Shown: positions 7,666-17,014 of the stretch, one piece after another
Layout: each line of letters starts with the position of its first letter
Numbering within the stretch: position 1 is the first letter of the stretch
Position numbers and translations under genes: made by a program
Assembly: GCA_011773575.1 (NCBI GenBank)
Contig: WVXJ01000034.1
Span: 16,034-43,405 of the forward strand
Direction: 5' to 3'
Length of the DNA: 27,372 nucleotides
DNA from: Armatimonadota bacterium
GTDB taxonomy: Bacteria > Armatimonadota > Hebobacteria > Hebobacterales > WVXJ01
The notes under the pieces: model-generated
What the model saw: the letters and a program-made list of their open reading frames with translations, nothing else
Database searches by the model: none
What the model was told of the DNA's origin: nothing

Positions 7666-7876
7666 CTCGTTTCCTCCTTGCAAGTCGTTCTCCTGCCACT
7701 GAGTGCCCTCTTTGATACGCCAATGTTTCCGCTATCCCTAGCAGAAAGCAGGGAACATTGTCCGTTTCGCACACATGTGTATGAATACGGCCCATGTGGA
7801 CAAAAACGCCTCTGGCTGGAACAATTCTATGACCGGTTCAGTCAAAATCTTCAAATACGGACTCACGGAGAGAATG

Positions 7877-10576
7877 ATGGATAAGCGATATGGAGTTGGC
7901 GGATTGATGCTGGTGGTGCTCTTCGCACTGGTGGCGGCGGCAATGCTGTGGCCCTCACCCAGAGAATCTGCCGCCGCAGCCCCGGAGATGGATACTCCGG
8001 GGAGCCTCAATGTAATCGTCAAACCCGGGCAGAAACTGCTCACTTGCCCGCTGGAGCACACCGATGTGGAGGGCTGGGTCACGGGTGACATCGCTCGTGT
8101 GCGTGTAACTCAACGATTCTCCAATCCTTATGAACATCCCATAGAGGCCGTCTATGTTTTTCCACTGCCGGAGAACTCGGCGGTGAATGAGATGATCATG
8201 CGCATCGGCAAACGCACTGTTCGCGGCCTCATCAAAGAACGCGAGGAGGCAAGGACTATTTACGAAGCGGCGAAACTGGCCGGCAAAACCGCCAGCCTGC
8301 TGGAACAGGAGCGCCCCAACATCTTCACCCAATCCGTCACCAACATCATGCCCGGTGACCCCATCGAAATCAGCATCTGGTATGTCCAGGATTTGCGCTA
8401 TGACCGGGGGCGATATGAATTCACTTTCCCCATGGTGGTGGGCCCCCGCTATATTCCGGGACAGGCTTTGCCGGGACCGGACCGCGGCGGCGGCTGGTCG
8501 CCTGATACAACCCGAGTGCCTGACGCCTCCCGCATCACTCCCCCCGTGCTGACACCTGAGGAGCGAACTGGTCACGACATTTCGCTGACACTGCACTTGG
8601 ATGCCGGCGTCCCGGCCCGTGATGTGCGCTCCAAATCCCATGATGTAAGGATAGACTCGCCAAGAAAGGGGCCCATGACGGTCTCCCTGGCGGCCCATGA
8701 CACCCTTCCCAACAAGGATTTCAGCCTTTCCTGGCAGGTGGCTGGGAAGCGGCCCGAAATCGGCCTGCTGACCCACTGGGGCGGAGAATCGGGCTATTTC
8801 AGCCTCATCATTCAGCCGAAGGCGAATTTCAGCGCTGGAGAAATTACCCCCAAGGAGATGGTCTTTTGTCTGGATACCTCCGGCTCCATGAGCGGGCTGC
8901 CTATTGAGAAATCGAAAGAAGTGGTGAAACTCTGCCTGGAAGAAATGGGCCCGAAGGATACCTTCCAGGTAATCCGCTTTGCGGGCAGTGCCGCCACTTT
9001 TTCGCCCACACCGGTTCCCGCCACCCAGGACAACATTGACAAGGCCAGCGACTTCATTGACAAGATGCGGGGCGGCGGCGGCACGGAGATGCTGAAGGGA
9101 ATAGAAGCCAGCCTGGCTTTCCCGCAGGACAAGAACCGGATGCGCATCGTCGCCTTCCTTACTGACGGCTACATCGGCAACGAAAAAGAGATTTTGGCCC
9201 GCATCGAAGACAAACTCGGGGCCGCCCGCATCTTCTCTTTCGGTATCGGCTCCTCGACAAACCGCTACCTGCTGGTGAAGATGGCGCAGTTGGGCCGCGG
9301 TGTGTCCCAGTTTGTCCGCCAGGATGAAAATCCGGATGCGGCCGTGCGTTCATTTGTGGACCGCATCTCCCGCCCCTATCTCACCGATATCGAAATAGAG
9401 TGGAGCGGGGTGGAGGTGAAAGATATCTACCCCTCTTATGTGCCCGACCTCTTCGCCGACCAGCCCGTAATCTTGCACGGCCGCTATGAAAAGCCTGGAA
9501 AGGGCGAAATCACCATCCGCGGCAAGGTCGCGGGCCAGCCCTGGCAGACGAAGAAAGAAGTCATCCTGCCCGCGCAGCAGCCGGACAATCAGGCCCTCGC
9601 CACACTCTGGGCGCGGACTTGCATAGAGGATATGCTGGATCAGATGTATCGCGGTGAGGACGCGGAAATCGTCGCCGAGGTTACCCGGCTCGCGCTTGCC
9701 TATCAGTTAATGTCCCCCTACACCTCATTTGTCGCAGTGGAGGAGAAAGTGGTCAACCAGGACGGCGAACTCGTTACCGTCCAGGTGCCTGTGCCCATGC
9801 CCGAGGGAGTCGATTATGAGGGTGTCTTCGGCCCCTACGGAAAAGGAGAAATGGCTAAGTCCATGGGAGGTAGTGCAAGAGCCGGCGTCGGGCGCCCCAG
9901 AACCTTACGCCAACCCTTGTTGGAGCGAGAGGAGGTTCACGCTGATTATGCCCACCGGGGTGCGCCATTGGCGGACGCATGGATGGCGCTTATCTCCACT
10001 GACGAGGATGGCTCTATCGCGCACGGGCTGAGCAATCTCCGCAGTCTGGCTCACACAGTCATCGGCCTGCCCGCGGGCCGCCTCGCCTTCGGTAATCAGG
10101 AATCACTGGAAAGTGTGGAAGAGGCGGAAGTGCTGCGTGTGCTGATAATCACCGGAAGCAAGCCCCTTGTCTTGACCGATAAAGCCCGCGCTGCGCTTGG
10201 CAAATATCTCCGCGGCGGCGGGTTTATCATCATAGACAGCGGTGGCGATGAGTTCTATCGTTCGGCTGTCAAGACTCTGCAAAACCTGCTGCCGGAGGCG
10301 CGGTTCACCCGGCTTTCAAAAGGTCACGCCGTCTTCCAGGGGGGCTCCATGCCATTCAAACTGACGCAGGGCTGCCCCGTGGTGAAGCAGTTCGAGACTA
10401 CAGGTCCCGCGCAAGGATTCCTCTTGAACGGACGCTTGGCGGTATTCATCAGCCGCGGCAACCTCACCCAGGCCTGGGCCCAGCCGATAAGCGACAGCAA
10501 CAAAGAAGCCCATCACATGGGTGTGAACCTGATCGCCCACGCCCTCCAGCAACAAGCCCAAGAGAGTGTACAATAG
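7877..10576 (+). CDS. VIT and VWA domain protein with C-terminal DUF4159-like domain
   Basis: An 899-residue exported protein. The N-terminal hydrophobic segment (~8-25) is a signal peptide or anchor without lipobox. Residues ~55-190 form a VIT domain (VTQRFSNPYEHPIEAVYVFPLPENSAV, EREEARTIYEAAKLAGKTASLLEQ). Residues ~325-500 form a VWA domain with an intact MIDAS: Asp333-Ser335-Ser337 in DTSGSMSG, a GGGGTEM loop and FLTDG. This order matches bacterial inter-alpha-trypsin-inhibitor-like proteins. A Gly-rich linker is followed at ~700-897 by a DUF4159-like region (VLIITGSKPLVLTD, YLRGGGFIIIDSGG, then LSKGHAVFQG), a glutaminase-like fold usually found in separate proteins beside VWA genes. No LPxTG or C-terminal anchor is seen. 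I chose ATG 7877 (GGAG 6 nt upstream) over ATG 7874 and the upstream ATG at 7775. Confidence 0.88.
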   Translation: MDKRYGVGGLMLVVLFALVAAAMLWPSPRESAAAAPEMDTPGSLNVIVKPGQKLLTCPLEHTDVEGWVTGDIARVRVTQRFSNPYEHPIEAVYVFPLPENSAVNEMIMRIGKRTVRGLIKEREEARTIYEAAKLAGKTASLLEQERPNIFTQSVTNIMPGDPIEISIWYVQDLRYDRGRYEFTFPMVVGPRYIPGQALPGPDRGGGWSPDTTRVPDASRITPPVLTPEERTGHDISLTLHLDAGVPARDVRSKSHDVRIDSPRKGPMTVSLAAHDTLPNKDFSLSWQVAGKRPEIGLLTHWGGESGYFSLIIQPKANFSAGEITPKEMVFCLDTSGSMSGLPIEKSKEVVKLCLEEMGPKDTFQVIRFAGSAATFSPTPVPATQDNIDKASDFIDKMRGGGGTEMLKGIEASLAFPQDKNRMRIVAFLTDGYIGNEKEILARIEDKLGAARIFSFGIGSSTNRYLLVKMAQLGRGVSQFVRQDENPDAAVRSFVDRISRPYLTDIEIEWSGVEVKDIYPSYVPDLFADQPVILHGRYEKPGKGEITIRGKVAGQPWQTKKEVILPAQQPDNQALATLWARTCIEDMLDQMYRGEDAEIVAEVTRLALAYQLMSPYTSFVAVEEKVVNQDGELVTVQVPVPMPEGVDYEGVFGPYGKGEMAKSMGGSARAGVGRPRTLRQPLLEREEVHADYAHRGAPLADAWMALISTDEDGSIAHGLSNLRSLAHTVIGLPAGRLAFGNQESLESVEEAEVLRVLIITGSKPLVLTDKARAALGKYLRGGGFIIIDSGGDEFYRSAVKTLQNLLPEARFTRLSKGHAVFQGGSMPFKLTQGCPVVKQFETTGPAQGFLLNGRLAVFISRGNLTQAWAQPISDSNKEAHHMGVNLIAHALQQQAQESVQ

Positions 10577-10614
10577 CGGTCTGAAATCTGAAGTTGATGT
10601 TTCGACTTTTGCCG

Positions 10615-10634
10615 GCCGGCGGAACTCCGCCGGC
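10615..10634. terminator. Perfect GC-rich hairpin after the VIT-VWA gene
   Basis: GCCGGCGG (10615-10622) and CCGCCGGC (10627-10634) form an 8-bp stem with an AACT loop, 39 bp after the stop codon. There is no T-tract on the + strand after it, so it may be a dispersed palindrome rather than a true intrinsic terminator. Confidence 0.4.
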
Positions 10635-10766
10635 GGGTACATTATGGTTTGCCGGCCTTGCAGATCTAATTCGCGCGAATTCAGAGAACAACTGGCAAAC
10701 GGTTGATACTAAAGTGGTATTATATTAGCGTTTCCATCTGACACTTTGGGCGGAGGAGAATCAGGC

Positions 10767-11474
10767 ATGGCTTCCCACAGCAGAATAAAAGACCGCTTGG
10801 TGAATGATGCCATCAGGAGATTCCAAATCCTGGCCGAAGAAAGACAAGAGGCAGATGAACCCGCGCCCGCCAGAGTAATAACAATCTCCCGCCAGCTCGG
10901 CGCCGGCGGAAGAAGAGTGGGGGAGGCGCTGGCGGAAAAGCTGGGCTGCCCCATGTATGACAAAGAGATCCTGGAAATCCTGGCAAGACGCCCCAGCGCC
11001 TCTTACCAGGGAAAGATGTTCGAAGCCCTCGACGAGAGAGCCCAGAACGAAATCGAGAGCATCATGTACACCTTCATGGGCCGGGTTGATAAACACACCT
11101 ATCTCTTCCTGCTGCCCAAGACCGTGCTTACACTCGCCCAACATGACTGCATAATCCTGGGCCGCGGTGCCCACCTGTTCCTGCCGGATTCGCTCCGCGT
11201 GAGAGTGGAAGCCTCACTAAAAACGAGGATCGCCAACATGGTTCACTTCGAGGGAATGAGTGAAGAGGAAGCGAGAAAAGAGATCACCCGTTCCGACCGC
11301 TCAAGGGCCAGATTTGTTCGTCAAGTTGCCGCAATATTGCCTCCGAAATATTGCTGGGATAGAACCTGTCGCATGTATGACCTCACCATCAACACCGACC
11401 ACTTCAGCATGGCCGACGCCGCCTCCATGATTATCCTCGCCGCCGAGAAGAGATTCGGCCCCGAAGCCGAGTGA
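10767..11474 (+). CDS. Cytidylate kinase-like family protein
   Basis: A 235-residue protein of the cytidylate-kinase-like family. The nucleotide-binding region at residues ~37-60 reads ITISRQLGAGGRRVGEALAEKLG, the family's variant of a P-loop, where the usual GxGK[ST] lysine is absent. It is followed by MYDKEIL and later CIILGRGAHLF, RVRVEASLKTRI and TRSDRSRARF, which align with the lid and substrate regions of this family. Its natural substrate is not known; it is distinct from the housekeeping Cmk. ATG 10767 is preceded by GGAGGAG at 10752-10758, which decides the start over an in-frame TTG at 10746. It is soluble and cytoplasmic. The next gene is codirectional but 121 bp away. Confidence 0.85.
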   Translation: MASHSRIKDRLVNDAIRRFQILAEERQEADEPAPARVITISRQLGAGGRRVGEALAEKLGCPMYDKEILEILARRPSASYQGKMFEALDERAQNEIESIMYTFMGRVDKHTYLFLLPKTVLTLAQHDCIILGRGAHLFLPDSLRVRVEASLKTRIANMVHFEGMSEEEARKEITRSDRSRARFVRQVAAILPPKYCWDRTCRMYDLTINTDHFSMADAASMIILAAEKRFGPEAE

Positions 11475-11595
11475 GTCATATCACCGGCCGTCGAAGAACC
11501 ACAGCGAACAACCCCCGCGTCGGCAGGACGCGCCACGCCTCACGGCGAAAACAGTCCCGATGAATTCGGGAACCTTGTGGGAGATGAAGTAAACG
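11475..11595. repeat. Repeat-like intergenic spacer with short inverted repeat
   Basis: The spacer between the kinase-like and URO-D-like genes holds no ORF worth calling. TCCCGA (11555-11560) pairs with TCGGGA (11566-11571) over a TGAAT loop. The preceding GC-rich text (11517-11545) looks like non-coding repeat DNA and not leader sequence. Whether copies exist elsewhere needs the whole genome. Confidence 0.3.
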
Positions 11596-12705
11596 ATGAC
11601 CCTGAAAGAGATGAATCTGCGCGTGTTTCGCGGTGAGTCTTTGCCCCATGTCTTTTTCCAGCCCCGTTTCGAGCCCTGGTTTTCCTGGCACAAGCAGTTC
11701 GACAGCCTGCCGCCACAGGTGCGCAATCTATCACTGCGGGAAGCCTATGACTCGATAGGTGCCTCCATGCGCTATGTTCAGTACTACACTGATCAGCCTG
11801 AACCCATCGAGTTCAACTTCGCCGATGAAGTGAAGGTCCATGAAAGACGGGAGGGCGATTACCGCAAGCGGCGCTATGACACACCCCGCGGCCCGCTCTT
11901 CCAGACGGACAAGTTCACGGTTGATAAGACCTGGCGTGTGGTCGAGTTCGCGGGCAAACAAGCCGAAGATCTGCCCGCCCTGCGCTGGCTTCTGGAGCGC
12001 CGTATCATCACATTCAACGCCGATCATTTCAAGACCGGCGCGGCTTTCATCGGCGACCGCGGCGAGCCCCAATTCTGGGTGCCCAAAAGCCCCTATTTCG
12101 CCCTCGCCCAGCAGTGGATGAAATATGAAGACTTCGTTTTCGCGCTGGCCGACTGCCCGTGTGAAATGGAAGAGATTATGCAGGTCATAGATGAGTCCTA
12201 TGACCGGTTATATGAGCAGATTATCTCTTCCCGCCTGGCGAAGATCGTCAACTTCGCCGAAAACATCGCCATGGCCTATCTCTCCACACACTACTTCGAG
12301 AAATACTGTCTGCCCTGGTATGCCAAGCGCAGCGGCCGATTGCGGAAGGCGGGCATCTTCACCCATGTCCACATTGACGGGTATTTCAAGCCCCTTCTGC
12401 CATACCTGGCCGACCTCCCCTTCGACGGCCTGGAGGCCCTCACACCAACACCCCAGGGTGATGTGACCCTGGAGGAAATGCGCGGCCACATCGGTGACAA
12501 GGTGCTGCTCGACGGCATCCCCGCGGTCCTATTTCTGGACCATCACCCGCGGGAACTCTTACAGGAATGTGTGGAGAAACTGGTGGAGATGTTCCACCCC
12601 CGGCTCGTCTTGGGCATCTCCGATGAACTGCCGGAAGGCGGTGAAGAGGAATCCTTCGAACGCATGCACTGGGTGGCCGATTATTGCCGCAGCCATTCGC
12701 CGTGA
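11596..12705 (+). CDS. Uroporphyrinogen decarboxylase (URO-D) superfamily protein
   Basis: A 369-residue soluble protein with the barrel pattern of the URO-D/MtaA superfamily. N-terminally it has FEPWFSWHKQFDSLPPQ, in the middle VNFAENIAMAYLSTHYFEKYCLPWYAKRSGRLRKAG, then FTHVHIDGYFKPLLPYLADLPFDGLEALTPTPQGDVTLEEM and DKVLLDGIPAVLF. The last blocks match the GDVtLeE-iGdkv-l-GgiP pattern of divergent URO-D homologues. It is not a heme-pathway HemE. Corrinoid methyltransferases of this fold carry a His-x-Cys zinc motif; here the corresponding stretch reads HVHID, so the Cys is missing. The substrate is unknown and no corrinoid protein is nearby. ATG 11596 has only a distant GGGAG; a second ATG at 11611 is possible. 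Confidence 0.75.
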   Translation: MTLKEMNLRVFRGESLPHVFFQPRFEPWFSWHKQFDSLPPQVRNLSLREAYDSIGASMRYVQYYTDQPEPIEFNFADEVKVHERREGDYRKRRYDTPRGPLFQTDKFTVDKTWRVVEFAGKQAEDLPALRWLLERRIITFNADHFKTGAAFIGDRGEPQFWVPKSPYFALAQQWMKYEDFVFALADCPCEMEEIMQVIDESYDRLYEQIISSRLAKIVNFAENIAMAYLSTHYFEKYCLPWYAKRSGRLRKAGIFTHVHIDGYFKPLLPYLADLPFDGLEALTPTPQGDVTLEEMRGHIGDKVLLDGIPAVLFLDHHPRELLQECVEKLVEMFHPRLVLGISDELPEGGEEESFERMHWVADYCRSHSP

Positions 12706-12835
12706 TTAGCATGGAGAAGGCCCCTTCCTTCCAAACCGTATACAGAAGGAATTCCGGGATCTGACGCCGAAAACAATGTGTGGACAGTAGGTTGCCGCGT
12801 AGGGCTCTGGCAAAACCACGGACCGGAGGCTCACA

Positions 12836-13183
12836 ATGAAACTACGTTGCTCCACTGAGGTCGAATGCAAGCCTGTGCCGGAAAAGGGGGCGAGTGGGGT
12901 AAGCATTCGTTGGCTCCTGTCTCGCTCAGAGGGCGCTCCCCATTTCGCCATGCGGCTCTTTGAACTCGCCCCAGAAGGTCACACCCCACTGCATCAGCAC
13001 CCCTGGGAGCACGAGACCTTCATGCTTGAGGGTGAGGCGGAAATCGTCTGCCAATCAGGGCCGCTGAAAGCCAAAGCCGGTGACGCCATCCTGGTCGAAC
13101 CCGGGGAAGAACACCAATTCCGCAATTCAAGTAACGGAACTACGCGTTTCCTGTGCATGATTCCCCTGCCTCCCGAGCATTAA
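12836..13183 (+). CDS. Small single-domain cupin protein
   Basis: A 115-residue cupin. Motif 1 is complete: Gly48, His53, His55, Glu60 and Gly66 in GHTPLHQHPWEHETFMLEG. Motif 2 (Gly82, Pro89, Gly90, His93, Asn97) reads GDAILVEPGEEHQFRN. The three His and the Glu form a metal site, so the protein likely binds a divalent metal, but single-domain cupins range from isomerases to dioxygenases and the substrate cannot be read here. CGGAGG sits 6 nt before ATG 12836. It has its own spacer on each side (130 and 161 bp) and no obvious operon partner. Confidence 0.88.
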   Translation: MKLRCSTEVECKPVPEKGASGVSIRWLLSRSEGAPHFAMRLFELAPEGHTPLHQHPWEHETFMLEGEAEIVCQSGPLKAKAGDAILVEPGEEHQFRNSSNGTTRFLCMIPLPPEH

Positions 13184-13344
13184 TCCTGCGAACTGAAGAC
13201 GATTCACAGTCAATTGACCGCGCTCTCCCCGCGGGATAGAATGTCCTGACAACACCGGCTTCATCCTGGACCGTCCGCATATCGGCTTGAAGAAGAAATC
13301 GCGGACAGAGATAGTGCTCAGGATCCTGCTCAGATGGGAGTATT

Positions 13345-15939
13345 ATGGTCATCGCGGCATCCATCGCATTAGTAATCTTCATATTAGCGCCGGGAGGCAT
13401 CTATCTCTACCATCAACGGGCGCGGCGAACCACTCTTGCCTCAACATTCGGAGAGGACCTCCTCTGTGGCGCTCTGGTCAGTGTAGTCATCACTTCTTTC
13501 ACAGGCCTGATCCTGCTCGAACTCTCCCTCTTTCGTATGCCCTATCTGCTGGGGAGTCTGGCCCTCATCACCGCGATTATGGGCGCATTGGCTCTGCGTT
13601 CCCGCGTCCGCCTTTCTGATGAATCTCAGGTTTCGCGCACACCCTTCCGGATACACAAGACTGAATGGCTGCTGTTGGGGGTTCTGGCCGTCGGGCTCTT
13701 TCTGCGAGTGCCGCCTTCACTCTATGTGCACGGCGGTCAGGACCAGGGCGTATATCTGGGCCTGAGCCAACACTTCGTCCGCACGGGCAAGATCTTCATC
13801 CATGATCCCATCCTCGAAGAGGCCTTTACGACCGACGAACCTGCGGCGCAGGTGCTGCGGCCGGTTTTTGAAATCTTCTCTCCGGGGCTTGCCATCGAGG
13901 ACCGATATGAAGGCCGCATCCTGCCTCAATTCTATATCGCGGACAAGGAGACCGGCCGTGTGGTCACCCACTTCTTCCATCTCCACCCCATGTGGCTGGC
14001 CCTCTTCTCACTTGCCTTCGGCTTTTCGAAGTCGGTCTACGCGCTTACATTTTTCGCACTACTGGCACTGGCGATCATCTACTACTTGTCAAAGCGTGTG
14101 TTCAAATCGGAGTGGACTGCACTGCTCGCCGCCGGCCTTCTCGCCGTAAACATCCTTCAAGTCTGGACCAATCGCTTTCCTGTCTCCGAGACCTTGGCCC
14201 AGGTATTTCTCTTCGGCGGGCTTCTCTTCTACTGCCGATGGCGTTCAGAGGATGACCCGCGCGATATGTGGCTGGGGGCCGCCTGTCTGGGACTTTATGC
14301 GTTTACCCGCGCGGCCGGACTCATCTTGCTGCCCATGTATGTGATAGCCTTCTGGCTGGCCGGTTCCCAACGGCGCGACTACATCTTTTACAATCTCGTC
14401 TTTCTATTCAACTTATATGTTGTCGCCCACGCGGTGCATTTCTGTTTTCCCTATTTTTATGAACAGATAGCCGACCGGGCAGGCCCCGAACTTGTCCTCC
14501 AGTGGTATCACGCAGTGGCGTTTGGCCTGGGCTGTGTTCTTCTGATCAACTTGTTCAAGTTGGCATTCGGACGTCTCCTCTTCTCACCACTATGGAGAAT
14601 CCTGGAGAGGCACCGCCTGCCCATACTCTTGGTCATGATCGTCTTGCCGGCCGTGCCCTTTTTGCTTCAAACGGGGGGAGCCTTGCTCCATACCGTGCAA
14701 GGGGTGACGGAGCCATTACTACTGGAATCCCCCTGGGCGGAGTTCCTACAGTTGATGCACTACATAACCCTTCCCGGGCTCGTCTTGGCGGTTATCGGGA
14801 TATATTCTTTCTTCAAACGCTGTTTTCCCGACCGTCCCGCGTTCTTTATTCTCGTGGGCCTGTCTGCGCTGATCGTTGCGCTGATCGCATCCCCGCCGAA
14901 TAGATATCAGTTCTACTACGGCAGATACTATGTTGCCGAGCTCCTGCCCTTTGCCCTGATGTTCGCCGCGCTGGGAACCGCGCGCCTGTGGGAAAACGGC
15001 CGGCATCCGGTCCGAGATGTCGCCCTGCTGGCAATGGCCGCCTTCATGCTCCTGGGCCTTGTGACGCCCTATTTCTACTGCCCAGCCTACCGTTTGCAGG
15101 AACTACGCGGTGCATATCCCGCTCTGCAGGAGATAGTGGGCTCTCTTCCTGAAGACTCTGTCACTTTCGTGGGTTTCGGCAATGATATCGACGACGAATC
15201 CTTTTATATTCGTTACGGAACTCCCGTGATGTTCATCGGCGACCGTCATGTGCTTCCCTACCGTGATCTCATGACCACACTGGAAGCAGGCCGTTTCCTG
15301 GCCGAGAAGGGGAGGGAAGTGCGATTGTTAATGGGATCTCAAGAAGCGCTGTCGGAAAGGGTGTTTGGCGGAGAAATCAAACTCGAACCCGTAGGTGAAG
15401 GATTGGAAACGGTGGAACATACCGAGATGGTGTTGAGCATCCCTCACGCCGTCCGCCAACTGAAGACTCCATGGTATCTCTACCGCTTCCGTTTCTCCGA
15501 AGAGAAGAACCTGCCAATCACCATCGTACCGGACAGTGAAATAGCAGTGACATCAGGGTTCTATCCTGACTACCGCAAATGGGGATGGTCCTGGACAGAG
15601 AGCCGCGCGACGATTAGTGATATTACCATTGCCGAACCCGGTCGGCCTTTGAGCCTAAAAATTGCACTCAGTGGACATTATCCCTCCTCTTTGACTTCAC
15701 GAGTGCGTATCGAGGTCAATGGAGAATGTCTATTCGACCGCGAACTGTCAGGTGAGAGACTGCGCAAACGCCGTGTGTTGGGACCTATCCGGATACCGGC
15801 GCGGCTGAATAGAGGTACAATTGCTATTAACCTGGAGACCGATCCCTGGACGCCGGCGCAGGTGGGCATCAATCCGAAAGATCACCGGCCTCATGGTCTT
15901 GACATCAGAAGGCTGACGATCCGGCCAGAGGACAACTAA
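13345..15939 (+). CDS. GT-C type membrane glycosyltransferase (GT39/ArnT-like)
   Basis: An 864-residue integral membrane protein with about a dozen hydrophobic helices in residues 1-600 and a mostly soluble C-terminal region (~600-864) rich in beta-strand-like sequence. In the first large outward loop (~130-150) it carries HGGQDQGVYLGLSQHFVRTGKIF, where the acidic residue matches the catalytic Asp of PMT/ArnT-type GT-C enzymes. Such enzymes use a polyprenyl-phosphate-linked sugar on the outer face of the inner membrane. The C-terminal region (from ~700) looks like a sugar-binding-type beta domain, inferred from alternating pattern only. ATG 13345 has GGGAG 4 nt upstream. The next gene, a polyprenyl-phosphate-sugar-synthase-like GT2, starts about 50 bp downstream, and a flippase-like gene follows, supporting a common pathway. 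Confidence 0.78.
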   Translation: MVIAASIALVIFILAPGGIYLYHQRARRTTLASTFGEDLLCGALVSVVITSFTGLILLELSLFRMPYLLGSLALITAIMGALALRSRVRLSDESQVSRTPFRIHKTEWLLLGVLAVGLFLRVPPSLYVHGGQDQGVYLGLSQHFVRTGKIFIHDPILEEAFTTDEPAAQVLRPVFEIFSPGLAIEDRYEGRILPQFYIADKETGRVVTHFFHLHPMWLALFSLAFGFSKSVYALTFFALLALAIIYYLSKRVFKSEWTALLAAGLLAVNILQVWTNRFPVSETLAQVFLFGGLLFYCRWRSEDDPRDMWLGAACLGLYAFTRAAGLILLPMYVIAFWLAGSQRRDYIFYNLVFLFNLYVVAHAVHFCFPYFYEQIADRAGPELVLQWYHAVAFGLGCVLLINLFKLAFGRLLFSPLWRILERHRLPILLVMIVLPAVPFLLQTGGALLHTVQGVTEPLLLESPWAEFLQLMHYITLPGLVLAVIGIYSFFKRCFPDRPAFFILVGLSALIVALIASPPNRYQFYYGRYYVAELLPFALMFAALGTARLWENGRHPVRDVALLAMAAFMLLGLVTPYFYCPAYRLQELRGAYPALQEIVGSLPEDSVTFVGFGNDIDDESFYIRYGTPVMFIGDRHVLPYRDLMTTLEAGRFLAEKGREVRLLMGSQEALSERVFGGEIKLEPVGEGLETVEHTEMVLSIPHAVRQLKTPWYLYRFRFSEEKNLPITIVPDSEIAVTSGFYPDYRKWGWSWTESRATISDITIAEPGRPLSLKIALSGHYPSSLTSRVRIEVNGECLFDRELSGERLRKRRVLGPIRIPARLNRGTIAINLETDPWTPAQVGINPKDHRPHGLDIRRLTIRPEDN

Positions 15940-15991
15940 GGGCAAACATGGAAGATACAGGCGCAGCCGCCGGCGCGCTTGATTGAAGCCT

Positions 15992-16954
15992 ATGAAACTC
16001 ATCATTCAGATCCCCTGCTACAACGAGGAAGAGACTCTGCCGAAGACCCTGGCGGAGCTGCCGCGAGAGATTCCCGGGGTGGATTCTGTCGAGGTGCTGG
16101 TGATAGATGACGGCAGCAGTGACCGCACCGTGGAGGTGGCGCGGGAAAACGGTGTGGAGCATATCCTCAGTTTCACACAGCACCGCGGCCTTGCCCGCGC
16201 CTTTGCAGCAGGTTTGGATGCAGCGGTTCGGGCGGGAGCCGACATCATCGTAAATACGGACGCGGACAATCAATATCACGGCCCCGACATCGCCCTGTTG
16301 GTGGCCCCTGTCCTGCGGGGAGAGGCCGACATCGTCATCGGAGACCGCCGGCCGGGCACCATACCTCATTTCTCCTGGATGAAGCGGCGTCTCCAGAGAC
16401 TGGGCAGTTGGGTGGTGAGAAAGGTGTCGAGAACGGAGGTGCCCGACGCCGCCAGCGGCTTCCGCGCTTATTCGCGGGAGGCGGCATTGAAGATCAATGT
16501 CGTCTCGGATTTTTCCTATGTGCTGGAAACCATCCTCCAGGCCGCCAGCAAGGACCTGAAAATCGTCTCCGTACCTGTGCGCACAAACCGGGTGCTGCGC
16601 AAATCCCGCCTCGTCAGCAGCCTGCCCAATTACCTCCGCCGCCAGACGGAGACCATTCTCCGCATCTATGCCATGTATGAGCCCCTGCGGGTATTCTCCA
16701 TCATCGGCGGTGCCACCATCATCGTCGGCCTCGCCCTGGCGATTCGCTTCTTGTATTTCTTCTTCACAGGCCAGGGCGGCGGACACGTGCAGTCAGTAGT
16801 CGCCGCCGGTGTATTCATCATCCTCGGTTTCCTTATTCTACTTGGCGGCCTGGGAGCGGATTTGGTCGCCGCAAACCGCAAGATCCTGGAAGATACCCTG
16901 TACCGCGTCCGGCGCATGGAGGCGGAGCGCAAGAAAGACACTTCTCAGCAGTGA
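15992..16954 (+). CDS. Family 2 glycosyltransferase, DPM1/GtrB-like with C-terminal membrane segments
   Basis: A 320-residue GT2 enzyme. The GT-A fold is seen as IIQIPCYNEEETLPKTL (~3-20), VLVIDDGSSDRTVE (~39-52), and the nucleotide/metal site TDADNQYHGPDI (~88-99; DAD). It continues with DAASGFRAYSR and VVSDFSYVLE. Two hydrophobic segments follow at ~235-260 and ~270-295, then a charged tail. This layout matches GtrB/DPM1-type enzymes that move a sugar from a nucleotide donor to polyprenyl phosphate on the cytoplasmic face. I chose ATG 15992; a TTG at 15983 is also in frame, and neither has a strong ribosome site. It sits between GT-C and flippase-like genes. Confidence 0.85.
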   Translation: MKLIIQIPCYNEEETLPKTLAELPREIPGVDSVEVLVIDDGSSDRTVEVARENGVEHILSFTQHRGLARAFAAGLDAAVRAGADIIVNTDADNQYHGPDIALLVAPVLRGEADIVIGDRRPGTIPHFSWMKRRLQRLGSWVVRKVSRTEVPDAASGFRAYSREAALKINVVSDFSYVLETILQAASKDLKIVSVPVRTNRVLRKSRLVSSLPNYLRRQTETILRIYAMYEPLRVFSIIGGATIIVGLALAIRFLYFFFTGQGGGHVQSVVAAGVFIILGFLILLGGLGADLVAANRKILEDTLYRVRRMEAERKKDTSQQ

Positions 16955-17014
16955 CGTCGGGGATTTCCTGCAGGAGTAGGGTGCTGCAGCGCGCCGGATG
17001 GTTCCCAGAGAGGC

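Noticed and set aside
7237..7884. + strand His/Leu-rich ORF (215 codons)
   Set aside because: It is the mirror of the Met-rich minus-strand gene: ATG runs read as CAT (His) on the other strand. The minus-strand gene has a strong ribosome site and signal peptide.
15905..16786. Minus-strand ORF (293 codons) over the GT2 gene
   Set aside because: Shadow of a GT2 with clear DDG and DAD motifs; its own sequence has no domain features.
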